DNA of 64,000 nucleotides from positions 1-64,000 of the forward strand of contig JBAZZY010000013.1 of assembly GCA_041658565.1 (NCBI GenBank), in the 5' to 3' direction. The notes beneath the pieces were generated by a model. The model did not search any database and was not told the origin of the DNA. It saw only the letters and a program-made list of their open reading frames with translations. The stretch is from Actinomycetota bacterium (GTDB lineage Bacteria; Actinomycetota; AC-67). This document shows positions 27,476-36,256 of the stretch, in pieces. The position numbers and the translations under genes are program-made. Each line of letters begins with the position of its first letter. Positions within the stretch are counted from its first letter, which is position 1.

Positions 27476-29271
27476 CAGTAGCGGTGCGCCAGCTCGCGCG
27501 CGCCGATCTCTTCAGCGAGGTTTTCGGCGAACTCGGCAAAAGGAACTCCGAACTTCGCTTTTCCCCGGCCGCGCGCGCGCACGGCGACGGTTCCCGCTTC
27601 CACCTCCTTGTCGCCGACCACCAGAATGTACGGGACCTTCTGCATCTCGGCGTCGCGCACTTTCGCCTGCATCGTCTCGCGACCGTCGTCGACCTCCGTG
27701 CGCACGCCGCGCGCGCGCAGGTCGTTTCCGATCTTCTCGGCGTAGTCGTTGTGACGATCGGCGATCGGAACGACAACCGCCTGCACCGGAGCCAGCCACG
27801 TGGGGAATGCGCCGGCATAGTGCTCGACGAGAACGCCGACGAAGCGCTCGACCGATCCGAACAGCGCTCGGTGGATCATCACCGGACGGCGGTGAACGTT
27901 CTCCTCGTCGGTGTACTCCAGTCCGAAGCGTTCGGGAAGTTGGAAGTCCACTTGAATCGTTGCCACTTGCCAGTACCGGCCGATCGCGTCACGAATATCG
28001 ATGTCGATCTTGGGCCCGTAGAAGGCTCCGTCGCCGGCGTCAATCGAGTACTCGATTCCTGCGCGCGCGAGTGCCTGTGGAATCGCGGCCTCGGCCAGCT
28101 CCCAAAGATCGTCGGCGCCCACGTACTTGTCGGGCTTCGTCGAGAACCGCACACGGTCCGGACCCATCCCGACGGTTCCGTACAACTCGCGGAAGAAGTC
28201 CACCACTCCGACGATCTCGTCAACGACTTGATCCGGTCGGCAAAAGATGTGCGAGTCGTCCTGCGTCAAGCAGCGCGCGCGCATGAGCCCGTGCAACACG
28301 CCGGAACGCTCATACCGATACACCGTTCCAAGTTCGGACAGACGAATCGGCAACTCGCGATACGAGCGCGTTTTCGAGCGGTATATCAAGACGTGAAACG
28401 GGCAGTTCATCGGCTTGGCGAAGTACTCCCCCGCCTCATCGGTCTGCATCGCCGGGAACATGTTGTCACGGTAGAAGTCGAGGTGACCGCTGGTCTCCCA
28501 GAGCGTTCCGCGGCCGATGTGCGGCGTAAACACCGCCTGGTACCCGCGGGCAACGTGCATCTCGCGCGAGAGGTTCTCCAGCGTCGTGCGCACCACGGCA
28601 CCCTTGGGATGCCAAAGAGCCATCGCGGGGCCGACCTCATCCGCCCAGGAGTAAAGCTCGAGATCCCGCCCGAGACGGCGGTGATCGCGACGCTCGGCTT
28701 CGTCGAGCATGGTCAAGTGCTCCGCGAGGCGGTCCTTCGATTCCCACGCGGTCCCGTAGATGCGCTGAAGCATCGGCCGGTGCTCGTCACCGCGCCAGTA
28801 GGCGCCGGCCACACGCATCAGCTTGAACGAACGCAGGACCTTCGTCGAGGCGACGTGCGGACCACGGCACAGGTCTTCCCAAGCTCCGTTCCGATACACG
28901 CTTACGACCGGCCCTGCGCCTTCGGTTTCCTCGAGCGATTCGATGATCTCACGCTTGAACGGCTGCTCGGCGAAGCGCTGCAAGGCTGCCTCGCGGGACA
29001 ACTCCTCACGCTCAAAGCGCTGGGCCGCGGCGATGATCTCTCGCATCTTCGCGTCGATGGATTCGAGGTCTTCGGGAGTGAACGGGCGCCCGATATCGAA
29101 GTCGTAGTAGAAGCCGTTCTCGATGGCCGGACCGATGGCGTACTTCGCCCCCGGAAACAGCACGCAGACGGCCTGAGCCATAACGTGCGCAGTGGAGTGG
29201 CGCATGATCTCGCGGCCCTCGGAGGACCCGGCATCAATTCGCCGACCATCGCTCAGCGTGATCTCAGGCAC
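27475..29271 (-). CDS. thrS: Threonyl-tRNA synthetase lacking the TGS domain
   Basis: A 598-residue class II synthetase, shorter than the usual 640-690. A short strand (MPEITLSDGRR) leads directly into the editing domain with HSTAHVMAQAV, whose histidines clear Ser-tRNA-Thr. The catalytic core has zinc ligands at MNCPFH and in the later DDSHIF and MIHRALFGS segments, followed by the anticodon domain. The N-terminal TGS domain is absent, and this is not an annotation error: an in-frame TAA directly precedes the GTG, which has AAGGAG 7 bases upstream. First gene of thrS-HIT. Confidence 0.95.
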   Translation of the reverse strand: MPEITLSDGRRIDAGSSEGREIMRHSTAHVMAQAVCVLFPGAKYAIGPAIENGFYYDFDIGRPFTPEDLESIDAKMREIIAAAQRFEREELSREAALQRFAEQPFKREIIESLEETEGAGPVVSVYRNGAWEDLCRGPHVASTKVLRSFKLMRVAGAYWRGDEHRPMLQRIYGTAWESKDRLAEHLTMLDEAERRDHRRLGRDLELYSWADEVGPAMALWHPKGAVVRTTLENLSREMHVARGYQAVFTPHIGRGTLWETSGHLDFYRDNMFPAMQTDEAGEYFAKPMNCPFHVLIYRSKTRSYRELPIRLSELGTVYRYERSGVLHGLMRARCLTQDDSHIFCRPDQVVDEIVGVVDFFRELYGTVGMGPDRVRFSTKPDKYVGADDLWELAEAAIPQALARAGIEYSIDAGDGAFYGPKIDIDIRDAIGRYWQVATIQVDFQLPERFGLEYTDEENVHRRPVMIHRALFGSVERFVGVLVEHYAGAFPTWLAPVQAVVVPIADRHNDYAEKIGNDLRARGVRTEVDDGRETMQAKVRDAEMQKVPYILVVGDKEVEAGTVAVRARGRGKAKFGVPFAEFAENLAEEIGARELAHRY

Positions 29272-29501
29272 TTACCGACTCCTTCTCCGTCCGCCGGATC
29301 GACCGCGAATCCGCGACGAACGGCGCGGCGCGCGGTCGAAGAGCCATGATACCCGCGACAGGCGGAAGGGATTGGTGGCCCTAACAGGTGTTTGTTCGAA
29401 CCCGGCCAACCAGGCCAAGGTCTCACAACTTTCCCGGGGTGTCCAGGCCAACCCTTGACTCCGGCCCGCCGCAGAGCGTTACTACCGACCCCCGCCGGAC
29501 C
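29272..29501 (-). other. thrS leader, between gene and insertion sequence
   Basis: About 230 bases hold the thrS ribosome site and must contain its promoter, unless transcription enters from the insertion sequence. I see no clear -35/-10 pair and no T-box (no AGGGTGGNACCGCG-like motif and no terminator). One GTTCGAAC stretch resembles a tRNA T-loop but has no stem. Confidence 0.4.
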
Positions 29502-29521
29502 GGACCCTAGCCCGAGTTTCC
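29502..29521. repeat. Left terminal inverted repeat of the IS1634-type element
   Basis: GGACCCTAGCCCGAGTTTCC matches the reverse complement of the sequence at 31347-31366 in 18 of 20 positions. Confidence 0.8.
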
Positions 29522-29590
29522 CCCCTATCGGAAGCAGATGACCTGAACCCGCTGGTGAGGCGGGTCGCGTGGCGTCGGCCGGTGTAGTAC

Positions 29591-31267
29591 CTAAAACCGG
29601 GGAGCGAAGGCGCCCAGGCCGAACAGATCGAACAGACGGCGGCCATCGCTGTCCATCTCGGTGAGCATCCGCCGGGCCCGGGGACGACCGCCCCCAGCGG
29701 GGTAGATGAGCACCGTCTCTTCGATTCGCCCGAGCGTGCGCAGCAGCTCCCTCACGCTCATGTCCAGCCCCGCCCGGGCCGCCTCCCGGCGCATGAGGTG
29801 AGCGATCGTGAGCGCGAGCACGCAGTAGAACACGTGCACCCGCACCTTTTGGTCGGTCCAGTGAAACATCGGGGAGAAGCTCACGACCTTGGGATCTTTC
29901 ATCTGGCGAAAGGCGGACTCGACGTCGGTCTGGGACCGGTAGGCCCGCACCACCTCGGCGACCGACCACTCTGTCTGAGAGGTGATGAGGATCCGCTTGC
30001 CGAAGTGCTCGGCCTCAAGCTTGCGCATCGCGCGGCGGTCGAGGGCGAACTTCAGGCGCAGATCGCGTGGCCGCTCCCCGGTGAGCTCGGTGCGCATGAC
30101 CCGTGCGACCCAGCGCGGAGCACAGATGCGGGCGATCTCCGCGTCGAGGGCCGCCCTGCTGCGTCGCGCCCGTCCGCGGCCAAGCACCCCCGCGAGGGCG
30201 TCGAGTTGGCGGGTGGCCTTGGCGAGGGTTTGTGCGAAGCCGGCGACCTGCTTGGCGTGGAACTCCTCCGAGTGGGTGATGATCGCCCGGCGCGTGGCGC
30301 CGAACGCCTGCACGGTCGTCTCGTGCGCGGAAAGGCCCTCGATGTCCTTCACGGGAGAGAACCGGGTGCGGGGGACCCCGAGCAGCTCCGGGTGATGGGC
30401 AGTCACCAGCGAGCACACGCAGTGCAGGGGTGCCTCATCGACGGCGTGCTGGTTGGCCACCGAGGAGTTGCCGGCGTCGTAGACGATGGTCGCCTCGGCC
30501 CCTTGGCCGATCTCGGCGTAGCGGTGAAGCAGCTCATCCATCACCCGGCGAAACTGGGTGACGTCGGGGGCGTTGCCCGGATAGGGATGGTGCGCCAGGG
30601 GCACCACGCCGTCCCGGCTCACCACCAGCGCGAGGCCCACCAGGCGCAGGTCCACCCGGCCGTCTTTGGCGTGGCCGCGCCGGGCGATGGTGCTGCGGGC
30701 GTTGGAGGAGTCGATGAAGGTGGCGAAGTTGGTCATGTCGAGCACCAAAGCTTGGCAGTCGATGCCGAAGCCCTCCACAACCCGGCGCGCCAGGCGCCGC
30801 TCGATCTCTGCCAAGTGGGCCTCGCTGACGGCATCCATCGCGTCCCAGAACCGCCGGTGGTCCAGCGCGGAGGATGCGATCCTGGTGAACCGGGGCCCCG
30901 CCGTATCTGACCACCACTCGGAGAACGCCCGCTTGGAGCACGGAGCGACGATACGCCCGAGGGTGGCAAGGGCGAGGTAGGTCCCAACCGAGGCCGCAGC
31001 GTCGGCGCGTCGGGCGCCCACCACCTCATCAATCGTCTCAGCAACCCGCAGGCGCCTGAGCATCCCCCACACCGCGGCGACGTCGCCGAAGCTGCGGTGG
31101 ATGCTGCGCTCGGGGATCTGCGTGGCCCCGGCTGCCATCGCCGCGATGTCCTCGGCCTTGCCGAGATAGCGTTGGGAGACGATCTTCGGGCGCCCGCCGA
31201 CCCGGGCCACCTCGCGCAGGTACCAGTAGGTCCCGCCGTTGATCCGCTTGGCGATCAGGCTGGCCAT
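29591..31267 (-). CDS. IS1634 family transposase
   Basis: A 558-residue DDE transposase of the IS4 superfamily. The N-terminal ANGGTYWYL-like start (RINGGTYWYLREV), the first catalytic Asp in LVLDMTNF, the second in IVYDAGNSS, and the C-terminal Y-xx-Q-xxx-E-xxxxxx-K block in YRSQTDVESAFRQMK (the IS4 YREK motif with Gln for Arg) are seen. Full length, no frameshift. It should move its own element by cut-and-paste. Confidence 0.93.
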   Translation of the reverse strand: MASLIAKRINGGTYWYLREVARVGGRPKIVSQRYLGKAEDIAAMAAGATQIPERSIHRSFGDVAAVWGMLRRLRVAETIDEVVGARRADAAASVGTYLALATLGRIVAPCSKRAFSEWWSDTAGPRFTRIASSALDHRRFWDAMDAVSEAHLAEIERRLARRVVEGFGIDCQALVLDMTNFATFIDSSNARSTIARRGHAKDGRVDLRLVGLALVVSRDGVVPLAHHPYPGNAPDVTQFRRVMDELLHRYAEIGQGAEATIVYDAGNSSVANQHAVDEAPLHCVCSLVTAHHPELLGVPRTRFSPVKDIEGLSAHETTVQAFGATRRAIITHSEEFHAKQVAGFAQTLAKATRQLDALAGVLGRGRARRSRAALDAEIARICAPRWVARVMRTELTGERPRDLRLKFALDRRAMRKLEAEHFGKRILITSQTEWSVAEVVRAYRSQTDVESAFRQMKDPKVVSFSPMFHWTDQKVRVHVFYCVLALTIAHLMRREAARAGLDMSVRELLRTLGRIEETVLIYPAGGGRPRARRMLTEMDSDGRRLFDLFGLGAFAPRF

Positions 31268-31346
31268 GACACTTTAGGTCATACACCAAAGCGAGCCAAA
31301 ACGCCAGCATCTTGGGAGTGAGCTCGCGACTACCGGCTCAGAGCCA

Positions 31347-31366
31347 GGAAACCCGGGCTAGGGCCC
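31347..31366. repeat. Right terminal inverted repeat of the IS1634-type element
   Basis: GGAAACCCGGGCTAGGGCCC, the partner of the left repeat at 29502-29521 (18 of 20 positions in inverted orientation). It lies 80 bases before the transposase start, where the transposase promoter should also be. Confidence 0.8.
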
Positions 31367-31405
31367 GCCGGGCTCAGGTATCCGATTCCGGGATGGTCGC
31401 TCATC

Positions 31406-31627
31406 ATGGACGCTAGGCAAGCTCTTGAGATTTGGACGCACGCCCGCGCGGCCTGGGAACACCTCAACACGTTGTGGCCGCTTGAGCAACGCGAGGCTTA
31501 CGGTGCGGCGATGGAGCAGCTCTTCTCAGCGGAACTCGATGCGGCTGAGCTTCTCCATCGCCACGGAATCGACGTCCAGCGACGCGGCGAGGAAGATCCA
31601 CGCACGGGCCTTGGATTACTCCGCTAG
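31406..31627 (+). CDS. Small hypothetical protein at the island edge
   Basis: A 73-residue, helix-forming, acidic protein with balanced composition (ALEIWTHARAAWEHLN, AMEQLFSAELDAAELLHRHG). I do not recognise a family. The ribosome site is weak. It starts 40 bases after the IS right end and converges on the helicase gene. It could be a truncated gene whose upstream part was lost when the element inserted. Confidence 0.4.
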   Translation: MDARQALEIWTHARAAWEHLNTLWPLEQREAYGAAMEQLFSAELDAAELLHRHGIDVQRRGEEDPRTGLGLLR

Positions 31628-31656
31628 CGAGTCCTCATGTGGATGCCCACGCAGGG

Positions 31657-34600
31657 TCAGTCACTTCCGACGACCCTCAGCGGAATCTGGAACGTGTCCA
31701 TCAGGTGATCTTCTGTTACACCCAACAGCGTAAGCTGATCTCCCGAAACCCTCTCCTTCGAGAGGCCGGGTTGAACGATGCACATACTCAGACGCACGGG
31801 ACACAGGCGACTCACCTCTCGGAGCGTATGCAAGGTTTCTTCGTCGCCAACTTCGATTCGAGACGCAAGACCCTCCTCCCTCCTGCGGGCCTCTCTCCGG
31901 AGCAGATGCGTGAACAGGTCGGTCTTTCGCTCATCGTTCATCCACCCGATACTCTTCTGCGCTTGCCCGCACACCTCGTAGAGATCCCCGACGCGACCTC
32001 CGGCCGTGCTGGCGGACGAGAACTTGAGGTGAAAGAAATCAACCTCGATGGCCTTCGGGATGTCGTCCTCTTGCACTAGTCGAACCGCAACCACGTCAGC
32101 GGCTTCACCCCGAGCATCGTCGTCAAAGACGAGCGTGTAATCCTGGGATCGAAGGTGGGCAATGACTTGCGCCTGGACGGTATTCGTTTGCTTGTCCGGG
32201 CCCTGTGATTCCTTCGTGATATCCACTTCCCACGTCCAGGCCTCTATCCGGTCCGCCGCGAACGCCGGAGGCAGATGTTTCAGTTCGATGTACTGGCTTC
32301 CCTCCAGGCACGATCCGTCATGGAACCAAATCACGGGAGGGTTCTCGTTGAAGAATGCGACACCGTCGGTCGGCTCCGTGCGCTCGCCCTTTCTGATCTG
32401 GAGCTTCTGCCCGCTGAGATTCTTGAACCTGTAATCGGGATTCTCGTCGTCCTCGAAGAGTTCCAGCTCACACTCGACTCGCGCGCCCTCGGTAAGGACG
32501 GCGAAGCCCAGTGCACCATCCATTGTCGGAGTCGAAAGCTCGATCTCGACCTCGTCGATCATGTGCTCTTCGCCGTCAACGATTACCCACCACTGAGACT
32601 CCGGCGATGTGTATACCTCTTCAGGCCAGTCGATAACGATGGGCATCTTGCTTGGCCGTTCCGAGATGGGCTTAGCCTCGAGTGTCCCCCGCAAGACCTC
32701 ATCCGCGTCGATCGATTCATCAAGCAGCTTGGCACCGATCTCCTGGCACCAATCGCTGAGTTCGTTTACGCGATCACGCCGATGCGACCAAATACGGCCC
32801 TTCCTCGACGCGCCCACAGTGGTCTTGCTTCCCCCTTCATAGCCGCTGCCCGCGAGCACCGACTTACGAGTCCGCCGCCGCTGAGTCTCGCTGAGCGCCC
32901 CTCCAACGTTCCCACCCATCCGACCCGTGTAGCGGATGTTGCGCCCAAGCATCTCGCTCAACCCGACATTCTGGAGCTGGAGCCGTTTGACTCCGGAGAA
33001 CGCACGGAACACGACCTGTCCATCGATCAGTCTCGCGTCTTCCACAAGGGCGTCGGCAAGAGCCTTGTAGTTCCCGGCGTTGGTTGACCCGTTGACATAG
33101 AGGAGCTTCTGTTCTGGCGACCAGATCGCGACGTATAGTTCCCACTGCCACCCGTAGAGTGCCTCGACATCGGTCCAGGGAAGCGCAACGCGCCGCGCGG
33201 TCACCACCACGAGAGTGTGAGCGGCCTCGTTGACCGCGTGGTGCACCTGCTCGCAACTGGACAGGCCAGGTATCCCTTGGGCAAAGTTCTCCGGTGTCCA
33301 TGCATCGCTGTCAGTCCGATAGACAACGGTACTCAGCGCTGGCCTTACGCTGCGCAAGGGCACCTCATCAGCGAACGCCGTGAACCCGCTCAGAAACTCT
33401 TGCAGCGAAAGTTGCTCGCCGATCAGCCGTTCGCTCATCTCGGGAAGCAGCACATTCCAATCGGGATCGCGCGCGTATAGCTTCCTCAGCTCATCCTGCA
33501 CATCCAAGTCGGCTGTGTTGGCGATAAAGGTCGCCTCGCCGAGATCGGGCCGCGTTCGGGTGAACCGACCGGCGAGCTGCAAGGTCACCGCAAGCGTCTT
33601 CCGGATGTCGTGAAACGCTGCGATCTTCAGTTCGGGAAGGTCGAAGCCCTCCCCCAGCATGTCGACACAAACGACGATCCTGGATTCTCCACTGACTATC
33701 GCCTGGCGCGCTTCCTCACGGGCTCGGCTGGACTTGATGCCCGTATGCAGTTCCACAGGCTTGAATTCCTCGTGTGGCTTGTAGAGTTCGAACACTTCCT
33801 TCGCGCGCGCAACGCTCGCGACGCGGGCCATCAGGATGTGGCCCTTGTCCTTCTCGGCTCGAAGGACTTCGATGGCTCTCTTCGCGATCGCAGCATCTGC
33901 GCGCTTCCGGTTGAACTCAACCACCCTCTCGAATCTGATCTTGGTGAAGTAATTCTCCTCCTGAGCCTTCCGCAACGGGTACTTGAAGATGATTGAGCCG
34001 TCGAGGGGTTTCCCGTCCTCGCGGAAGGGCGTGGCCGTGAACTGAAGCACACGACAGGCATCGAATCGCTGCTTGAACTCGCTCCAGGTGGGAGCTTCAA
34101 CATGATGCGCTTCATCAACGAAGAGATACGGCGTCAAGGACGCCATCCTTTGTTGAACCTCCTCAGTTGCAGCGCCCGCTACCGAACTCGTCGTCACGAC
34201 CACGTTCGCTGCGCCGAATATCTCGTCAACCTCTTCCACCGTTCGGGGGATGTGCTCTAGCGAGCACACGATCGGTCGCAAGGCCTGCGCCGCAAGTATG
34301 GTTGAGCCCTTGGATTTCAAGACTCCCAGGGTCAAGAACTTGCCGACGATCTGCTTGCGAAGAGCATCCGTCGGAACGACGACCAAGACCTTCGAGCACG
34401 GCCTGGAGACCAATATCGAGAGCATGACTTCGGTCTTGCCGGTGCCCGTTGGCATGACGATCGTGGCCACACCTTCCGAAACCGTCCAGTGCGCGTGGAT
34501 CGCGTGAATGGCACCGACCTGAGGGGGTCGCAGGCCGACAACATCGGGGCCCTCCATCGCGTAGCTGAACGCCCCCGCCCAAGACTTGACGACGCCTTCT

Positions 34601-34929
34601 CCGAGAGCGCCAAGGTCGACGACCGGATCGTTCACCGCAGGAAGCTGGGGATGCCTAATCCACTTGGATTGCGACAGGTCCAGCCTTGGTCCACCGGCGT
34701 CGGCCTTGGCCTTGAGAACCCGCTGGTGCCCTTCAGGGACGCTCCCGCTGTTGACGATGAGCACGGGATCGCCGTCGCCGTCCGGACGAAACATGTAACC
34801 CTTGGATCGCTCTTGCGACCACGGGGACAGTTTGCCCTCGACTATCTGGTCCTCCTCGCTCAGCTGCCGAAGGGGATTCCTGAGGACCGACTTGTCGACG
34901 GCAAAGACGGCAGGCAAATGGGCCTTCAC
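31657..34929 (-). CDS. SF2 DEAD/DEAH helicase with probable C-terminal nuclease domain
   Basis: A 1090-residue protein, fourth gene of the restriction operon. Residues 130-460 form a superfamily 2 motor: Walker A PTGTGKT (160-166), DEAH (272-275), TAT (298-300), motif VI QLAGRFTRTR (451-460). About 470 residues of unassigned, strand-rich sequence follow. Near the end (about 934-993) is a conserved block: DDDARGEAAD, then IEVDFFHLKFSS, then GRVGDLYEVCGQAQKS. The spacing of the acidic residues (D936-D938, E942, D945) and H967-L-K969 resembles a PD-(D/E)xK nuclease. It shares no length or layout with HsdR. GTG start 10 bases after the hsdS stop. Family-level function not known to me. Confidence 0.85.
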   Translation of the reverse strand: MKAHLPAVFAVDKSVLRNPLRQLSEEDQIVEGKLSPWSQERSKGYMFRPDGDGDPVLIVNSGSVPEGHQRVLKAKADAGGPRLDLSQSKWIRHPQLPAVNDPVVDLGALGEGVVKSWAGAFSYAMEGPDVVGLRPPQVGAIHAIHAHWTVSEGVATIVMPTGTGKTEVMLSILVSRPCSKVLVVVPTDALRKQIVGKFLTLGVLKSKGSTILAAQALRPIVCSLEHIPRTVEEVDEIFGAANVVVTTSSVAGAATEEVQQRMASLTPYLFVDEAHHVEAPTWSEFKQRFDACRVLQFTATPFREDGKPLDGSIIFKYPLRKAQEENYFTKIRFERVVEFNRKRADAAIAKRAIEVLRAEKDKGHILMARVASVARAKEVFELYKPHEEFKPVELHTGIKSSRAREEARQAIVSGESRIVVCVDMLGEGFDLPELKIAAFHDIRKTLAVTLQLAGRFTRTRPDLGEATFIANTADLDVQDELRKLYARDPDWNVLLPEMSERLIGEQLSLQEFLSGFTAFADEVPLRSVRPALSTVVYRTDSDAWTPENFAQGIPGLSSCEQVHHAVNEAAHTLVVVTARRVALPWTDVEALYGWQWELYVAIWSPEQKLLYVNGSTNAGNYKALADALVEDARLIDGQVVFRAFSGVKRLQLQNVGLSEMLGRNIRYTGRMGGNVGGALSETQRRRTRKSVLAGSGYEGGSKTTVGASRKGRIWSHRRDRVNELSDWCQEIGAKLLDESIDADEVLRGTLEAKPISERPSKMPIVIDWPEEVYTSPESQWWVIVDGEEHMIDEVEIELSTPTMDGALGFAVLTEGARVECELELFEDDENPDYRFKNLSGQKLQIRKGERTEPTDGVAFFNENPPVIWFHDGSCLEGSQYIELKHLPPAFAADRIEAWTWEVDITKESQGPDKQTNTVQAQVIAHLRSQDYTLVFDDDARGEAADVVAVRLVQEDDIPKAIEVDFFHLKFSSASTAGGRVGDLYEVCGQAQKSIGWMNDERKTDLFTHLLRREARRREEGLASRIEVGDEETLHTLREVSRLCPVRLSMCIVQPGLSKERVSGDQLTLLGVTEDHLMDTFQIPLRVVGSD

Positions 34930-34939
34930 AGGTGGGACC

Positions 34940-36256
34940 TCAACCGTTCGCAGGCAACAGCTCGCCCCGGAAGGTCTTGGCGAGGACCGCCTGCGAGCTG
35001 TGCTCGACGCGACGCGATGCAGTCTCGACTCTCTCCATCACCTTGGCGGCTCGTGCCAGAATGCTATCGACGCGCCGAACAATCTCGGCTTGCTCCTCCA
35101 AAGGTGGAACCGCAATCGTAAGGTCGCGAACCTTCTGTTTGTTAAGTGCTGGCTGGTTGCCTCCGCGCCCGACAGCACGGGTCACTTCGTACTGGGCGAG
35201 TGCCCAGCGCCAGAGATATTCCGGGTCGATGTAGTGGTGATTCGCGATGATCCCTGCCGCGTTTTGGTTGGTAGACGCTTCGATATCAAGTATCGCTGCC
35301 TGGCCGCGGGTCTTTCCTTCGCCAATCATCGCGATCAACACCGTGCCTACCGGATAGACCTTCGCACTGCTGTTGGCAAGGCCGGCTTCAGATATGAACT
35401 CACGAGTTCGTTGGATGCGACAATTCGCAACCTCCCCTGAGCTCACCCACGGAACATGACCCAACCAGTAGGACGGAACCTTCCGGGAAGGAGTCCCTCC
35501 GAGCTGCACATGACCAACATCTCCGATCGTTGCTTGCACCCACTCCTCGGGGATCCCGTCACTGTCCGCGACCTCATCCCTGCGGTCGACGAGGTCGAGT
35601 CGTTTTGGAATTGCATGAGCTTCTCGCCAGTCGACTGTAAGGCGTCCGGAGCAAGCGGCCGCGAGTATGGCGAGACTCGTCCTCGCCGCAGCTCTTCTCG
35701 CGGCAACAACATGCCCAACGGCAGAGATCCTCTTGATCTCGACTCCATCGAGCCAGTGGGCGATTGCGGCCTGCTCGTCGATGGGCGGCACTTGGAGTCG
35801 AAGCGTGCCGAGGTTCCTTCGCGAGATGCGCTGCCGAGTAGTCCCTCGAACAAACTCCTGCATTGCCGCTCGGAATGCCGGGGCATTGATGGCCTTCACC
35901 AGCCATTCGGGTCGTGCGCGGTCTTGAAGCGGCCTAAGGATGCAGACATCGACCGCGGTGACGGCCGGGCGCCCGAGCCCAGGAAAGATGCACGCCCGAC
36001 CGAGCGGCTCCGGCATGCGTGCCACAAGGATGTCGCCGGGCTCTAGGAACGTGCAGCGAAGCTCCCGCGCCTTTGCCATCGTGAGGAAGCGCGATGACCG
36101 ATCGCGGAACACTCCATCGCCTACATCCGCAAGCTGAATCAGGCGAACTTCTCCTTGGGGGTCTTGATCCTTGCTTTCAATCCAGTCACCGTCGATGAAG
36201 AGCCCTCCCTCAAGAAGTTCGGCAAGACTCATGTCGGACAGAGTGCTCTCCGTCAC
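34940..36256 (-). CDS. hsdS: Type I restriction-modification specificity subunit HsdS
   Basis: A 438-residue subunit with two target-recognition domains, each followed by a helical spacer: first half ends in VPPIDEQAAIAHWLD, second half in VPPLEEQAEIVRRVDSIL. The second half contains EWVQATIGDVGHVQLGGTPSR and MIGEGKTRGQAAI, typical of these domains. A full two-domain subunit, recognising a split DNA site that the sequence alone does not reveal. ATGA overlap with hsdM. Confidence 0.95.
   Translation of the reverse strand: MTESTLSDMSLAELLEGGLFIDGDWIESKDQDPQGEVRLIQLADVGDGVFRDRSSRFLTMAKARELRCTFLEPGDILVARMPEPLGRACIFPGLGRPAVTAVDVCILRPLQDRARPEWLVKAINAPAFRAAMQEFVRGTTRQRISRRNLGTLRLQVPPIDEQAAIAHWLDGVEIKRISAVGHVVAARRAAARTSLAILAAACSGRLTVDWREAHAIPKRLDLVDRRDEVADSDGIPEEWVQATIGDVGHVQLGGTPSRKVPSYWLGHVPWVSSGEVANCRIQRTREFISEAGLANSSAKVYPVGTVLIAMIGEGKTRGQAAILDIEASTNQNAAGIIANHHYIDPEYLWRWALAQYEVTRAVGRGGNQPALNKQKVRDLTIAVPPLEEQAEIVRRVDSILARAAKVMERVETASRRVEHSSQAVLAKTFRGELLPANG

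Larger units (their letters stand above)
29502..31366 (-). mobile_element. IS1634-type insertion sequence
   Basis: About 1.87 kb bounded by 20-base imperfect inverted repeats and holding one transposase. Size and gene content fit IS1634 of the IS4 group. No clean target duplication is visible: an 8-base CCCGCCGG occurs at both ends (29491 and 31364), but six extra bases separate the left copy from the alignment. It lies at the boundary between thrS and the accessory island. The transposase is intact, so the copy may still be active. Confidence 0.85.

Noticed and set aside
29390..29415. tRNA-like T-loop (GTTCGAAC) before thrS
   Set aside because: No flanking 5-bp stem, acceptor stem or anticodon arm can be formed on either strand.
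29491..29498. CCCGCCGG as IS target duplication
   Set aside because: The matching copy at 31364 abuts and overlaps the right inverted repeat while the left copy is six bases off, so it is not a clean duplication.
29272..29501. T-box riboswitch upstream of thrS
   Set aside because: No T-box core sequence and no terminator/antiterminator pair were found.
31639..32079. Plus-strand open frame at the helicase 3' end
   Set aside because: Antisense of the conserved helicase C-terminal block; no start signal.
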